A stretch of DNA of 64,000 bases from Branchiostoma belcheri (GCF_001625305.1 NW_017804020.1:2459896-2523895); one strand, 5' to 3'; shown: positions 44,110-58,551, counted from the stretch's first letter. Notes: generated from the sequence alone by a model not told the origin. Translations and numbers: made by a program.

Positions 44110-44285
44110 TCTGGGGTTTGAATTTAGGGCCAGAACAATTCCGTTTCGTGGTTTATGTTCGCAATTTGGGCCAGAACAATTTTATTTCGTGGTTTATGTT
44201 CTAAATTTAGGGCCAGAACAATTTTATTTTGTGGTTTATGTTCCACAATTTAGGGCCAGACCAATTTTATTTTTTGGTTTATAAA
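44110..44285. repeat. Tandem repeat, about 50-bp unit, four copies
   Basis: Units of AGGGCCAGAACAATTTTATT + TCGTGGTTTATGTT, progressively diverged. Confidence 0.6.
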
Positions 44286-47200
44286 TTGTATTCGTGCAGA
44301 ACTGCATTTGACATGCTGTCCTACTCCTAAAGATACTTTCAGCATCACACAAGCACAAGGCACCAAGAGTTAAGTACCTAGAGTGACAATTTGACTCTAA
44401 ACTGCACCAAGCGCAAACCAGCGCCAAGAGACTATGTCTAGGACAACAACTACAAAAAGACCTGGGCAAAAACCTGACTGTAAAAAAATGCGAACGCACT
44501 TGAGCATACGAAAACTGTGTGCATCAAACAAGACAGCTTCAATTTACAGTGTATTAATTTTCTGGTACTACAAAATTCTACACGGCCATGATTATTTACA
44601 AATGTACCTCAATAATCTTGCAGGTGCTACATTACAATATCATCCCTTTCCATCTTATATAGGGAAAATACAAACAAACCACTTGAAGAACTGCAAAATG
44701 GCTAATATTAAAAATTCCTCATTGCATCACCTTAATGTGAAAATAGATACATGTACATGATGCAAACACACTAAACCATGTGGACTGAAGGGTGAATATA
44801 GAAATGGCATTAGCTTTTCTTATAAAAATAAAGCCCCACTGATCCTCTTCATCCTCCACCTACAAATATAGGTGCTATTACTCTTGATTATAGAACTACT
44901 TCTGTTTAATGTCAGCTCTTGTGGTGGTTTCTATACCCTTTAACGAGAAAGGTGAAAGAGCTTATGTTATCCCTGGGGATGAACAGTTCCGTATGTTCTT
45001 ATTACGTCCTGATGAAGATGTATAGTCAGGATGCTATGTTCATAGTCAATAGTCATTTCATTGTACCAAGGAGGAACCACTGACATTCAGAGTGTTAGGG
45101 CTTTGCTTTTTATTTATGTGTGGATGATCGGGCACAATAAGAACGTACTTACCCTGGTTATCAAACCTGTGTCTCTTTTGCAGAGAGGACAAGAAAAGTA
45201 CAGTGTCTGTCTTTCTATCATTAATTTTGATGGAATTTTGCCGCTCATGCCAAAAATTTTGCCTAATCCGTCATCTTGCTAGCTGCTGCCGCACCACATG
45301 CCTGCGAAGCTGGTGTGTTATGCCGAAAAGCGGTTATACCGGCTATACAGATACAGATCTTTGAAGGAGAAAAATTGTTGTGTAAAGATACAGAAAGAGA
45401 TTAAACTTGAGCTGTAGAAAAATAGACTATCAGCAAAATTTGCCCATCAAAACAAGGGCCTGCATGCAGTAATCAGGACTTTTTAGACTTCATAATCCTT
45501 AGGCAGCCTCCGCAAAAAGCAACGTAATTCGTAACAGGACATTAGCCGCAAATCGTAAAGTCATAACCAGCTCTGAGACGTTAATGTAATTCGTAATCGG
45601 CGGCGAAAATTTTGCATAATTCGTAATCACTACCCCCCCCCCCATGCAGGCCCACTGGGAAGCCTTGGCCCAGGACCCCCCCCCCCAGCATTGTTGCGCT
45701 TCAGTGATAAACATAATGTTACGTCAAACAAAATTAAGATAACAGCTAGAACACTGCTACAGCACCATGTGAATTGATGGGGATACCTGCCAATAAAGAG
45801 CATGAAACAGGATTGTGGTTGGTCCCATGTAGTGCGACCACCTCCCTACTGTGCTCATAATTGGATCACCCACTGTTACATGCCGATTCGCTGAGGAGAT
45901 AACTGTTGCAACTTCTCTATAACAACAAGTATAGTGGTGCCTGAATGACTAGAAAACACACAGGAAGAATGTGTTGTCTTCCTTGATACTGTACGTTTAA
46001 GCAATACGTATGTCTCAGCAGACATACAAATTAAAAGAAATAGCTAACAACAGCAGATACAGATGTAAATGCTGGATCCAACAATAAAATAAACAATAAA
46101 GACTGCAATGGATAGTGAATATAATGGTTTAAAACAATTACTGCAGTCCTTTTAATTTTTATGATACGCTGATGAGAAACTTGGAATGCAGGATGACACT
46201 TTAGCATCTTTTTTCTTAGCACTTTTCTCCTATATAGTACACTAGTATCTGAAGCTTGCCTGATAAAATCATTTTACGGCCAGCTCACAGAACATGCAAA
46301 GAGGGGCCAGTAATGGAAGCCATGGATGGCAGAGTTTGTGTTACACAGACTTTTTGCTGTAAAATGTGCATTTTGCTATGTCACTAGTGTATAAGTCCAT
46401 TAGTGCTACTGTTGCAATTGCTGGGTTCTCTGCCACTAGGGATAAGCAGAGCCACAAACATTATCCATATCTTGAACACAGCACATCTCCTTCAGTCCCC
46501 AAAGACTCTGTTCAGGTAAGAGTGGCCTTGACCATAACACTAGGACCTCCCGGAAAGAGAAAGCCACAAAGGGTCATATGCATTGATCCATTAAATCCAA
46601 TGGCCATCAGTATGTTGGTCCGATAACGGAATAAAACGGAACAGGATCCAGTAAAACCTAGGGCACTTCCTCTGAGACAAAAGCGTGAATCCACTCAGGT
46701 AAGAGCTAAGCTTGCTTTGACCATAATACTAGAGCTTCCTGAATAAACAGCAAGGATGTGTACGAGATCAAAGGAGGTATTGAAGTGAAGATTACCCGGT
46801 CGGACTTGTCCTTGATGTTGCTATCAATCGACCACCTGTAAGCGCCCTCTACAAATGTAGATAGATTCAGCAGTGCTTATAGACCTAACTTACGTGCTGG
46901 CGAAACCCTGAAGCTCAAAAACTTTGTATGCATGCGAGCACTCGAAAATTTTTCCTGCGGATAAATAGGCCTAAAGGTATGTTCAGATTGTATGCCAACC
47001 CTCAAGGTAACATATGATCTGAATGTACATGTACCTTCTTCACGTACTTCAAAGCAGGCACCAAATTACATGCAAGAAAAATTTGACGTACAAAAACGCG
47101 TGCATATGTAGTTTGACAGTTTAAAAATTAAAGACAACTTAATAAGAAAAGTCAAAGTCACAGATTTGCGGTTTGTGTGAAATTTAGCCCTTTTCTTGAT

Positions 47201-48059
47201 TTTTTTTCCTCTGCTGCAAAACATTGTCGGGATATCCAAATGCTACTATTACTAGCAGTTCAGTTGGCTGTGGCAACTTGTTACATGTCTGTTGCACAGT
47301 TGAACAACTTTACCCCCAGGACAGAACCGGTATCACTAGATCCCATCTCAGCAAGCTGAAAACAAGCCTTTGTCCATATCTGTGTCTGTTAGAAGCCTTT
47401 CCTGCCAGATAGTGCTGGCTACCTTCTTGGAGACAGAGAAAAGAGATGTGAAGTGCTGATAGTACCAATGGGAGACCCAGTAAACACTAAGAAAGTGTCC
47501 TTTGGTGTTGCCAGAAAGTAAGGTAGTACCTGCCACTCTGATCGTATCTTCAAGGTGCCATCTCTGTAAAGTATGTCTCCAGCTCGCTGTTATGTCATAC
47601 AGAATCCTGAGGGATTGACTGGATCTTGTAACCTTTGAAGAAGATAGATGTCAGTATTACGACAGCGATAAAAGTGATGACACTTGCGATAGCAATGCCC
47701 AATAGAAGACGAAGGGTCAACTGGAAATAGCCCATGGACGGAAGTTACAGAACTCTCGATTAAACTGAAGCAGAATTGTGATGACAAACAGAAAGACAAA
47801 TCTACCATCATAATCTGTTGTAGGTATCTTTTTAGAAAGACCATCTAGAAGAAAAAACAGTAAAAAAAATGGCATGGTTTCTATCAGGCCAGATGATGAA
47901 GACGATGTGGGTACAATAGAACGTCTTTTACGACCTTGAACCTTGCGGTAAACTTTCCGTCTATCTCTAAGATCTTTCCGTGCATCCTGTGTGTGGCAAT
48001 AAAGTACCAGCTCTTACAGTTTCCCGCAGGTCTAACTGTAAGTATAAAGTCCAGCCTTC

Positions 48060-49610
48060 TCAAAACAAGCCGGCTACCGGCGAAAATCGCCGCCTACTCA
48101 AATTATTGCGCCGGCTACTTTCGTCAAAATTTTCAAATTTTTGCGCCGGCTACTTTCGTCTAAATTTTCAGAAAAACAAGTAAGCTCCGTTACATTTTCT
48201 CACAAACTTCACCGGCTCATTTCTTCTGACGAACTTCAGACAAATTTCTGCTAGCTTTCTGGATCTGAAAACTGCTTCTTTCTTAGCCTCCTGTGCAGAT
48301 TTCTAGTGCACGAGTCAGCGTTTGCTTCTACGAGCGGCCCGCGGACGGCCAGAGCGGCCGAAACTTTACGGGGGGAGGGCCTTGTTCGGGGCTCGAGTTG
48401 TATCCGCGGAGCTGTATCGCTCGAGCTAGGCGGAACTTGCTTCGTAAACTCGTTGCTCACGAAAATTTATCAAGCCGCTACCTTCCCAACTTCTCCCGGC
48501 ACTAGTAACATTCCTGCTACAAATAACTAGTACAAATCACGTCAAAAAATATCAAGACATGTATAGAAGCGTGTTCATATCTTTCATACACAGAGACAAA
48601 TTTTCAAAAACAAATCGCCATCAGCGAGATTTCACAGCTGTTTCATTCATCAAAAGTTCTTGTCGATCGTAAAATGATCACTCATCTGTTGTCTCCACTA
48701 GTGTGGCATTTGTAGCTTAATCACGGCTAGCCAAAAATCAGCGTCAAAACCCCGGAATAAAAACACGCACACTCCGCATCGCTGTACAAAAACAGGAGCT
48801 TTCAGGCGCCATCTTGTCATGAATATTAAGTAGCAGCGTGCGATCGACGCTCTGATTGGTTCACCTCACATGACCTGCGTTCTGATTGGATAAGCGATGT
48901 GGCCAGCAGCCGGCAGCGCGGGAAGATTTTTCTTCGCCGGCAGGCTCTCGCCGGTGAAGAAGAGACACATTTACGCTGCTTTCTACGTTTTTTCTACGAC
49001 TACTAAGCAACATCCTATTAAAGAAATACATAATTAAAAAGAATTTTCGGGAAGATGTATATTTCTCTACGCCGATTTTTGGCCATTTTCTCGTAATTTT
49101 CTTGTTCAAGGAACCCGGAAGTCAGTGTACCGGGACGCGGGGTGAATTTCCATAGGGCATTTATGGATCGCACCCCGCTAGAATTAAACCGTCAAAACAG
49201 AAACAAAACTTCCAAAAAGCGAAACTGTGACATTTTTTCACATCCCAATGATTATTTTTTCGATCAAATTGACATTTGAATATGCTTTCTTTATTTTTCT
49301 GCATTTTGTGGCCGGGCGCAAGGACCGCGCGTAATACGATCGGAGCGGCAAACAATTTTAATACAGCCTTTTTCCGGAATTATTTGTGCACGAACAGTAA
49401 ATTTTGGAGCCACAAGATTGCCATAAAAGCTGCTCAGAATGTACCAAAAACGATGTTTAGGGGTCTAATTTTTACGATTTTCTCCGGGGGAGGCCCCCGG
49501 ACCCCCCCAACCGGAGGGGGGGCACCACCCTCCCGTACCCTCCCCCCTGCGAGCCGCTGCGCGGCTCGCTTCGAGCCACTTCGTGGCTCGCCTGCTACTT
49601 TTTCTTATCA
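48060..49610. promoter_or_regulatory. CpG-rich block with promoter-like motifs
   Basis: Unlike the AT-rich intron around it, 48300-48480 and 48840-48960 are CpG-rich. ATTGG (inverted CCAAT) occurs twice (GATTGGTTC and GATTGGATA near 48855-48890). GCGCCATCTTG, a YY1-type motif, lies at about 48807. Repeats GCCGGCTACTTTCGTC (48110-48165) and a GAGCC...GCTCGC inverted repeat at 49550-49592 also lie here. Either an internal promoter or a GC-rich repeat element. Confidence 0.35.
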
Positions 49611-49934
49611 GCCACCTACTCTAAATTTTTTTGAGAAGGCTGAGTATAACCATTTGTAAGTGTTAGGCCTCCTCCTGCTGGATTACAGTGCGTTGCTAGA
49701 AAATGTGAGCTCTCCTTGGTGCTGAACCTACGATTGATGGCGTCATAAGGAACCGGCAGGCACGCGGGTGTTCTGAGCAAAGTAACTTCAAAGACAAGAC
49801 GGAGTGCGCCACCCAAGGTAGATCAGAGAAGGAACTACATCAAGTGTCAGGAATGGATTTTTCTTATATCACCCAGTATGAATATTTCAGTGCAGGTGTG
49901 ATGATGTGTTTGTGAACGAAAGCTCCCGACAAGG

Positions 49935-50320
49935 CCGTTCTCTTTGATGACTGGAAAGAGTGATACTGGCAATAATTTTTTTTTGCAAACCAAAAGCATT
50001 TTAACTGTGAGTCCTACTCTGTCATCAGATTCTTGAGTACAGTTTTTGATAAAGCAAGGGTAGCAGGCAGTTCAAATGCAATACGTTTTGAGGACTTTTT
50101 TCTGACAGCGCACTCTCTTTGATGACTGGAAAGAGTGATACCGGCAATAATTTTTTTTTGCAAACCGAAAGCATTTTATTAGCAGGTTTAACTGTGAGTT
50201 ATACCCTTTCATGTGATTTTTAAATTGGAGTACAGTTATTGATAAAGCAGACTAATGCTTAGGTTTACAGGTAGTTGGAATGTAATAAATTTTGAGGACT
50301 TTTTTCTGACTGCGCACTAT
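49935..50320. repeat. Two tandem units of about 180 bp
   Basis: TTTGATGACTGGAAAGAGTG, TTTTTTTGCAAACC and TTTTGAGGACTTTTTTCTGA occur twice in order. Confidence 0.7.
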
Positions 50321-51429
50321 TGTCGTCAATTGCAAAAGGAACAGCACTTGAAAGAGCGAAGGGTAGGCATTTCTTTTGACAAGTTGGTTTGAAAGTCCTT
50401 GGTTACACCATTTTTAAAGGCATCCTTGCAATTTCAAGGCAGCAGAACAAATTAAAAGTATGCTATGGGATCATTGATTGAATTAACTACAGTAAAATTA
50501 GACAGTATTATCAGAAAATTGATGTCGAAAATCTAATTTTCCCTCCTGAATTGCGTTGGCTGCTTTTAGAGACCATCAAATGCTGCCTGAACTTAGTAAA
50601 AGTTTGATTTTGTTCCAAGAAAAAAAATTAAGACCTAATAAGTTGGCCAAATTGGCAATAAAACATAGAAATATTTTCTAGGAGGCTGTCTGTCTAGCCA
50701 TATATTTAACAAGACAAACTTGCCATAAAAGATGGGTACTAAAGTAGAACAGTTCTGGAACTATCATCTTACCCTTTATCTTATTGTATGGTTATTGACA
50801 AGGTTGATTTGATGGTCCATACATTATTCCAGTTTACACTAATTTTGCTGATTTGTTACAAGAATTTTACACAGGACCTTTAGAATATTTCATGTCCTTA
50901 TTGGTGTCCTTAGTCAGTTACTGGCTGCGGCGTAAAATTTCTACCATCGCTTCTCATCAGTCCTGCAATTTGTAAAACCAGTATTGAGAGAAGAGGCAGT
51001 TTTTACTACCATCACGGTAAAATACTGCGGAAAGTTACTCCGTTTTATAGCCTCATATTAACAGGGTAGCAGTTCCCAAGATAGATGGGTAACGACCGTC
51101 GTAAATTCCTGCCGGCGCTGACTTTGAACCTGCCCCCCAGTCGTGGCATATTGCTTTGATTCACAAGTAAGCGGTGCCGAGAGCATTTCTCAACATCAGA
51201 TAGTGTGCATTTAGAGATCAGTTTTCGAGCTGTACAAGACGGTACACGTGGTGATTTACGTGGGGTACTCAACGCGGCCCGGGGCTCACTTAGAAGAGTT
51301 ATGCGAAGCAGATATTTTTGTGACGCACAGATAATCAGCTTGGTACAGAGAACAATTTTTAATACGCAATCAAGGCATGGTGACATTGCATCCCAACAAA
51401 ATTTGCCCACGCTGTATCCAGAACCCATG

Positions 51430-51765
51430 CTTTATCCAGAACCTTGCTTGGGCACGGTTCTGGATAGTCCACGCACATCCAGAACGGTGCCTGCCTGGCG
51501 GGCAAATGTACATGTTTAGATATGCGGAGACTATCCAAATCCATGCCTGATACTTACCCATTCAGGCATAGAAATAGATAGGCATGTGTCTATCTAGAAT
51601 CTTGCTTAGGCACGATTCTGGATAGTCCACGCACATCCAGAACAGTGCCTGGGGCGGCAAATGTACATGTTTAGATATGCGGAGACAATCCAAATCCATG
51701 CCTGATCCTTACCCATTCGGGCATAGAAATAGATAGGCATGGGTCTCGATACGATGGCCCCCAAA
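51430..51765. repeat. Two tandem units of about 165 bp
   Basis: TTCTGGATAGTCCACGCACA, TGTTTAGATATGCGGAGAC and GCATAGAAATAGATAGGCAT occur twice with a few differences. Confidence 0.75.
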
Positions 51766-52869
51766 GAAAATATATATGATGTTCCAACACAAGGTCCATA
51801 ACGATTGATTAGTATAGGCACGGAGCATCATAAAACTATTTTATCGACATGGTGATACCCACGAGTGTTTCACTCCAAAGCAATTTTCTAATAACTCAAG
51901 GAGCAGAATGCACCTGGGAACTACGTCTCAGAAGCCTCGACCACTTCCTGCTTAAGAACCCTTCGCACATCTTACAGAGGATATTCAATTTGCAAGACAA
52001 GATAATGTGTCGTCACTGAGGCAGTTACATCCCCCTCCCAATAACTTATTATTCAACTTCTCCAAACAAGATCAGCGCGGCGGTGGCTGGACTCCGGTAC
52101 CCGGTAATGGTGCATCAATTTTACATCATCTGGTACCATCTAGTCTGATGGTTGCGGAAGAGAGGGGGCGAATCGCGTACGTGCGCTCCTCAAGAATTGT
52201 CTTGGACCTCGGAAGAACCCAGAGGTTGTCTTGTGTTGTGTAACTTGCGTCCTCCTGTCATCTGTACTTCGTAATCTGGACCGTCCACGCACGGATGCCT
52301 TCTCTTACCTATATGGTGTAGCACGATGCAAGTGTAGGATGTTGGCTTAAAAACAGAAGATTTTTTCTGGATACCTTGTACAGTATCGGTAGCACTGCAT
52401 CCTGAGCGGAAGGGGATCCGATATAATTGCATTATCTATTCCACAGGGTAAGATTTATCACATTTTTTATCCATCTTCCCACGTAATTAACAAAGTATTT
52501 CACTGATGTACATGCGGCAATGATTGTAGCTATCCTCCGTACAGCGTTATCAGAAGAGCAGAACTAGATTGTCGATACGATTGGATGTTTTTTTAATCTC
52601 GTTTGCGTTGCGCTCTTTCATGTATGATTTATTTTTCCCCTACCACTGTCTGTCGTTGATAGCTTGCAGTCAAGTGCTGCTTTAATGGGCTAATGAACTA
52701 GAAGAAATCTCTCATTTTCGTACTTCGGGTGTCCGGCGGGTATGTTAAAATTGTTTTAGTATACCCAGGCCTCTAGCCAGCTCTATTTTTTTTTTCTGTC
52801 AGCCCAGGTTCATGATCAGACCTGGGGGGGGGAAATGCTTGAAATCTAGGGGGGTTAGGGGATGAATTT

Positions 52870-53490
52870 TGCATTTTCAAGCCTCTAAAAATGCAATTTC
52901 CCACATTTGAGAGGCAAATCATGGTGTTGAGAGTGGTTGTTGTTGTTGTTGGTCCTTACAATTTTCTTATATTTTTACCCCACATTTTTGTCAATTTTGT
53001 CCATCAAGGTTGACGGATTGGTTTAAAAATTTTTCCGACACACGCCACGAAGTTTCTGTAATTGACAGAAAAATGAGTGCTGGCTAGAAAGCCTTTGAAA
53101 ATGCAATTTCCCACATTTTGAGAGGCAAATCATGGGGTCAAAAGGTCCTTTCGATGTCCTTATATGTTTACCCAACATTTTTGTCAGCTTTGTCCAGCTT
53201 TGTTGACGGATTGGTTTAAAATTTTTTTCCTTCACATGCCACGAAGTTTCTGCGATTGACAGAAAAACGAGTGCTGGATAGAGAGCCTTTAAAAATGCAA
53301 TTTCCCACATTTTCAGAGGCAAATCATGGCGTTGAGAGTGGTTGTTGTTGTTGGTCCTTTCCATGTACTTACATTTTTACCCAACATATTTTTCTCAATT
53401 TTGTTCATCAAGGTTGACGGATTGGTTTAAAAATTTTTCTGACACATGCCACAAAGTTCCTGCAATTGACAGAAAAACGAGTGCTGCTCT
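52870..53490. repeat. Three tandem units of about 200 bp
   Basis: AAAATGCAATTTCCCACATT, GTTGACGGATTGGTTTAAA and GACAGAAAAACGAGTGCTGG occur three times in order. One unit contains a GTT microsatellite. Confidence 0.75.
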
Positions 53491-53927
53491 GTTTTAGTGT
53501 AGCGCAGGTGGAGATAATGACACATTTAGGACTCTCCTGTAACCAAGATAGATTCAGATAACCTTTGTATCACCCTCTTCCCGCGCGCATCACTTCCAAG
53601 TGAATTGCTCGTGCGTTGGTATGGGTCACCTGCGCGATTGATTATTTTATCCTCCAGCAGATGACAAATGGGGAAGAAAATGAAGCCAAATTAAGCCTTC
53701 ACGCTTTATGCTTTTCAATCAAGCCAGCAGGTGGGCCTGTGACTTATGGTTAGCAGAGACACCTGTTGGTTATGGGTTGTACTGCATCTACCGGATTCTT
53801 GATACATTTTCTTCTGTACATACAAATGTATGTAGAAAACAAATAAAGACATGAGTGGGGTGGGGGTTCATGTTTCACCAAGATGTTACCATCCTATTTC
53901 ATCCTATTTCATACCTACAATGATACG

Positions 53928-54926
53928 TACCGTGGCCGACAAGTACAAAATTTTACACCGCAACTTTTGGTGTTTTACACCGCAACTTTTGGTGTTTTAC
54001 ACTGCAACTTTGGGTGTTTTACACTGCAACTTTTTCTGTGTTTTACACTGCAACTTTTGCTGTGTTTTACACTGCAACTTTTGGTGTTTTACACTGCAAC
54101 TTTTGGTGTTTTACACTGCAACTTTTGCTGTGTTTTATACTGCAACTTTTGCTGTGTGGAAAACTTACACCCCTCCCCTTTTATAATGGACGGTCCCCCT
54201 GTCAGGTCAAAGGTGACAAAGATGGCGGCGGCAAGTCACAAGCTGACGTCTAGGGACATTAAAATGAAGAAAAACGATGTCCATACCCAATAATAATGAA
54301 GTAACCTGCAGAAAATTTATGTCATTGCTGTTGATGTCTGGAGCTGGATATCTGACGTCCTTGATAAATTTGTTGTGACGCATGGCAGCAAAAAGCAACA
54401 TAATTTGTAATCACTGGACCTGGTCGAAACATTTTTAAATTTATCCCGGTCTATAGGCCAAAGCTAGAAAAACCTTTAGAAAAAAACTAACGTCACAACG
54501 TAGCCAAGCTTTTCCTCTAAAAAACTTATGCACGAAAAGGATAACTCAGTCGACGTAGTTTGCATGCCATCGTTGTCACCTTTGACCTGACAGGGGGACC
54601 GTCCATTATAAAAGGGGAGGGGTGTAAGTTTTCCACACAGCAAAAGTTGCAGTGTAAAACACAGCAAAAGTTGCAGTGTAAAACACAGCAAAAGTTGCAG
54701 TGTAAAACACCAAAAGTTGCAGTGTAAAACACAGCAAAAGTTGCAGTGTAAAACACACAAAGTTGCAGTGTAAAACACCAAAAGTTGNNNNNNNNNNNNN
54801 NNNNNNNCAGTGTAAACACCAAAGTTGCAGTAGTAAACACCAAAAGTTGCAGTGTAAAACACCAAAAGTTGCGGTGTAAAACACCAAAAGTTGCGGTGTA
54901 AAATTTTGTTCTTGTCGGCCACGGTA
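53928..54926. mobile_element. 1-kb foldback element with minisatellite arms
   Basis: Ends TACCGTGGCCGAC and GTCGGCCACGGTA, flanked by GATACG on both sides (53922-53927 and 54927-54932). Each arm starts with tandem 22-bp units (CACTGCAACTTTTGGTGTTT) mixed with 24-bp units carrying an extra CTGTG or similar. Then come CACCCCTCCCCTTTTATAAT and GGACGGTCCCCCTGTCAGGT in inverted orientation on the two sides. The central 350 bp are single-copy. Assembly gap of 19 Ns at 54789-54807 in the right array. Confidence 0.8.
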
Positions 54927-57900
54927 GATACGATTTTAAAATAGAATTCTTTGTGATGATTTTTAGGAAGACCTTAAAAGATTTTATACACTAGAGTCCA
55001 ACTCAAAGTGGCTCATACTAGTAATACTTAAGGCAAATGCATCAGACACACTGAGTGATAAAATCCATTTTACCCTACATAAAGTAGTTTTATGGGTTAT
55101 GAGGCAGACATTGTTTTATACTAATGTATCAGTTCACTCTGCCCTGAGCCATTGTACTTACTTAGGTATGGCATTACAATAGCAGCTGGGCAATTTATTG
55201 GTATGTTTTCAAAGGATAGGGATACATAAGGCTCAAATTTATGATAAGTTCTACCATTAGTCTTGCCTGTGCTGTGCATATAGTACATTTGTATATCTGA
55301 TTTTGGCAAAGTTACAGTACCTGTGTATTTGAATCATTGAGGTTTCATATTCAGGGTTTGAAATAGCAGGAGCAGGAGCATGTAACATTGCACAATTTTA
55401 TCTTTTCCACTCTGTCAGAAAAGTAAGGATTTAAGTTTTTTTAACCAGAAAATGGTAAGAAACCATTTCTGCTTTTCCTTAAGAATTTCACAGATTGTAA
55501 CCAAAACTGCACAGTAAACAATATGCTTTTGCACACAGTAGTTAGGTGCAGGTAGACATCAGAAATACCTGCACAACTCCAATTTAACTATCTTGCATAC
55601 GGCAGGTGGCACGTTATATTTCAAGTCCTAGTTAATATGAACCACCACCCTTGTGCAAGGAAGCTAGGTGGATGCCCACCTTGTACATTACATCACAACG
55701 GAAGCCTCCTTTTGTGTAGAAAATGGCTAATAATAAGAAAAGCCCGGACCAATCATTGTTCCACATAGCCCCTCTCCAAGGGAGACCAGGGTCATTAGTT
55801 CAGTACAACAATGCCTGGGACTGGCCCACGCGTCACACAGGGTTTGTCTGGACTTTGTATTCTGTACTTCAGCATTCTGAAAGGTTGTCAGGAATGAGAC
55901 GTGTATGGTAGAGTCAGAGGGAAGGTATGCGGGCAAGGTCTGTACGTTGTTGGAACGTTCGAATTTGCCAGGAGTAAAACTGGGGTCTCTACACTACACC
56001 TTAGGAGTATACATGTATGTGTGACAAGGTATGGTTTAATATTTATGCTCTAAGTTGCCTGTTTTGTATGAATTTGCTTTCGTTATAATGCCTTTTTCAG
56101 TGGTGTTTGCCACAACACACAGACCAGAAGTGTTATAGTTGTCATGTCATACGAATGTATTAGGCGAACTTTATTGCACAACAATCGTACATGTGTTAAG
56201 CTGGTGTGTTACACCGAAGGACGGTTATACCGGCTAAACAGATACAGATACGTGTACAATATAACATGGTACAATGTATGCCAATAATGTACTATCATTA
56301 CTGGTTGACGATAATGCACCTTGCACAGGCCATTTGATCATTACAAAAAATACAAAGAGTCTGATTGATAGCATAAATAATTTAGTACTCATTAATACTC
56401 ATGAATCATGATATGTAGCATATAAGTTATATAACTGGTGAATATGAAGGAAAGAACAGGTACCGTAAGAATAAAGTATGTGTATAGAGAAAGTATAACA
56501 TGTAGACAGTAAGTTTGTGGATAAAAACCTGTTCAACTTTAACAGATTCCATTAGTCACTTTAAGTGTGATGGTGCAAAGTAGTGGATGTTACTTGAAAT
56601 ATCTGACAGTTCACAAGGTTTATCCAGTTGCTTGAGTAACAGTTTTCCTTGGATGTGCACATGTATCACTATCCTATAAACAAGTTGTGTAAAAATCATT
56701 GGTTTGGTGTAGAGGATTGGTGAGAGAATTTGTGAAAACAACAGCGTGAACTTTGGTCTACCGATGGGTAATGTTTGATAACAGTGTGTTCGGCTGTACT
56801 TAGTCACCATCATCCACCCATCAAGACACTGTGCGAAGCTTTACACGTCAAAACAGTTTACCTGCAACACACAAAAGAACACGCGTTAACAAAGGTGTAG
56901 AGACAGTTAACGTACGGGTTAGAACCCCTCTTAATTGTAGGATTGTTGAACGGTGTTGAAGTAGCGCCGCGTGTAGTGATAACGCTCCTTGGTCAAATAT
57001 GTACCGCACAACAAGCACGCAAGCAAATACTGACTGTCAGAACGGCAGTTTGAGTGGAATTTGCTCTTTGTATCTGAACTTTAGACATGCATTACGCACT
57101 ACAATAACAGGAATTTCTGTTATTTACCATTATGCAGAAATGTCTTTCATTGTAAGAAGACCCTGTATTTTCATGCCGATGCCTTTCAAATGATTATGTT
57201 GTTTGTACTTCGATAAAAAGAGATATATTTTTCCAGCATCTTGGGGTATTCAGAGGTAGTTTGAAGGAATGTTTTACAATGTTTATTATCCTGGTCTAAC
57301 AAGGTGTGCCTTATATCAAGTGTCAGCTCTACATTTTTTCGGTTGACTCAATGTTTTCTCATGGTTGGTGGTTGTTTGTACATGCAAGTTTTGTAGTGTA
57401 GAACAAAAGACAAAGTTATTTCAGTGACTCACAGTTGGATATGTCTATGCATTGTTGTAAAGGGCGTCTCTTAAAAGAGTCCAAAGTCAAATTTGTAAAA
57501 AAAAGTATCACGTAGCAGTTGAATATACTTTGTGAATGCTGTATGTAAGGCTGTAAATGGGGACTTTCAGAAACCTTTAACGCGGAAACAGTATTGACGA
57601 AATCCCCTACCATACCCTCTCCACCACCAGGCAACCCGAGTAGGGCAGTAGTAGACGTGATCATATTTATTCAACACCTGGACAATAGAAAGGTAGGTTC
57701 GGTGGATTTTGGGATGGATGGCGTGGGCCATTGTTTTGTAGACTACGGACAATCCAGAAGTAATTTTGGAAATGTTTTTAAAGACGTTAGCAGTATTGTT
57801 TATTATGTATCTGTAGGATGAAAGGATGCATGACGCAGCCTGTGTGTGTATAGCGTACCGTTGGCTTGCCTGTATTTGTGTAACAATAGGAGGCTATACA

Positions 57901-58230
57901 GCGAGTGGTGGGCAGTGTCATGGCTCAGGTCTTGTACGACACACAATACTGCAGCTGTACAAAGTTGTCATCCGTGCAGGACGTTTCAGTTTTATCTTTT
58001 GCACAGCTGCAAGTTATCCTGCAAAGGCACCTCTGGTCCTGAATGACAAGATTGAACGTGTGGTCCGCGCTCGTAAAACTTACAAACCTAATCCACGTCG
58101 TTAGACTGTTAGCTGTACACCTAAAGTCGTTATCTTATCTGTAATAACGAGTCTGGGGGTTGTGCCAAAGTCATGTCCTTGACGAACGTATCACGTGGCC
58201 TTGCTGTAGCACCGAAGGCCAAGGGAAACA
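54927..58230 (+). other. MAGI intron, no exon recognised
   Basis: Mostly AT-rich. 56160-56260 carries a dispersed motif (GGTGTGTTACACCGAAGGAC + GGTTATACCGGCTAAACAGA) with a relative at 45305-45355. A TCCAGTTGCTTGAGTAAC piece at 56617 is Penelope-related. Confidence 0.4.
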
Positions 58231-58239
58231 TTTATTTAG

Positions 58240-58551
58240 AATTCCTGGACATGTTTTGTTCAGGAAAAGTCAGACTGTGAAAGATTGTAGGTTAGATTAC
58301 TGCGGAGTTGCTGTATAAATATTCTGCACACATAGACATGAAATATTGCCTTGATTGAGTTAATAATGATCTATAACCTGCTAGTTAGTGTAATAAACTA
58401 GAACTTCCTAGACATGTTTTGTTCAGGAAAAGTCAGACTGTGAAAGATTGAAGTTTAGATTACTGCTGAGTTGCTGTGTATACAGATAGACATGACAAAC
58501 TGTCCTGATCAAGTTAATGATGATCTATAACCTGCTAGTTAGTGTAATTAA
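58240..58551. repeat. Two tandem units of about 155 bp
   Basis: GACATGTTTTGTTCAGGAAA, AGTCAGACTGTGAAAGATTG and GATCTATAACCTGCTAGTTA occur twice. Confidence 0.75.

Noticed and set aside
53851-54293. Repetitive ORFs rich in FYTATF/VLHCNF
   Set aside because: These are tandem 22-24 bp units of the foldback element arms, open in several frames.
57826-58104. 92-codon ORF ending ARKTYKPNPRR
   Set aside because: No domain, no exon borders, and composition like the surrounding intron.
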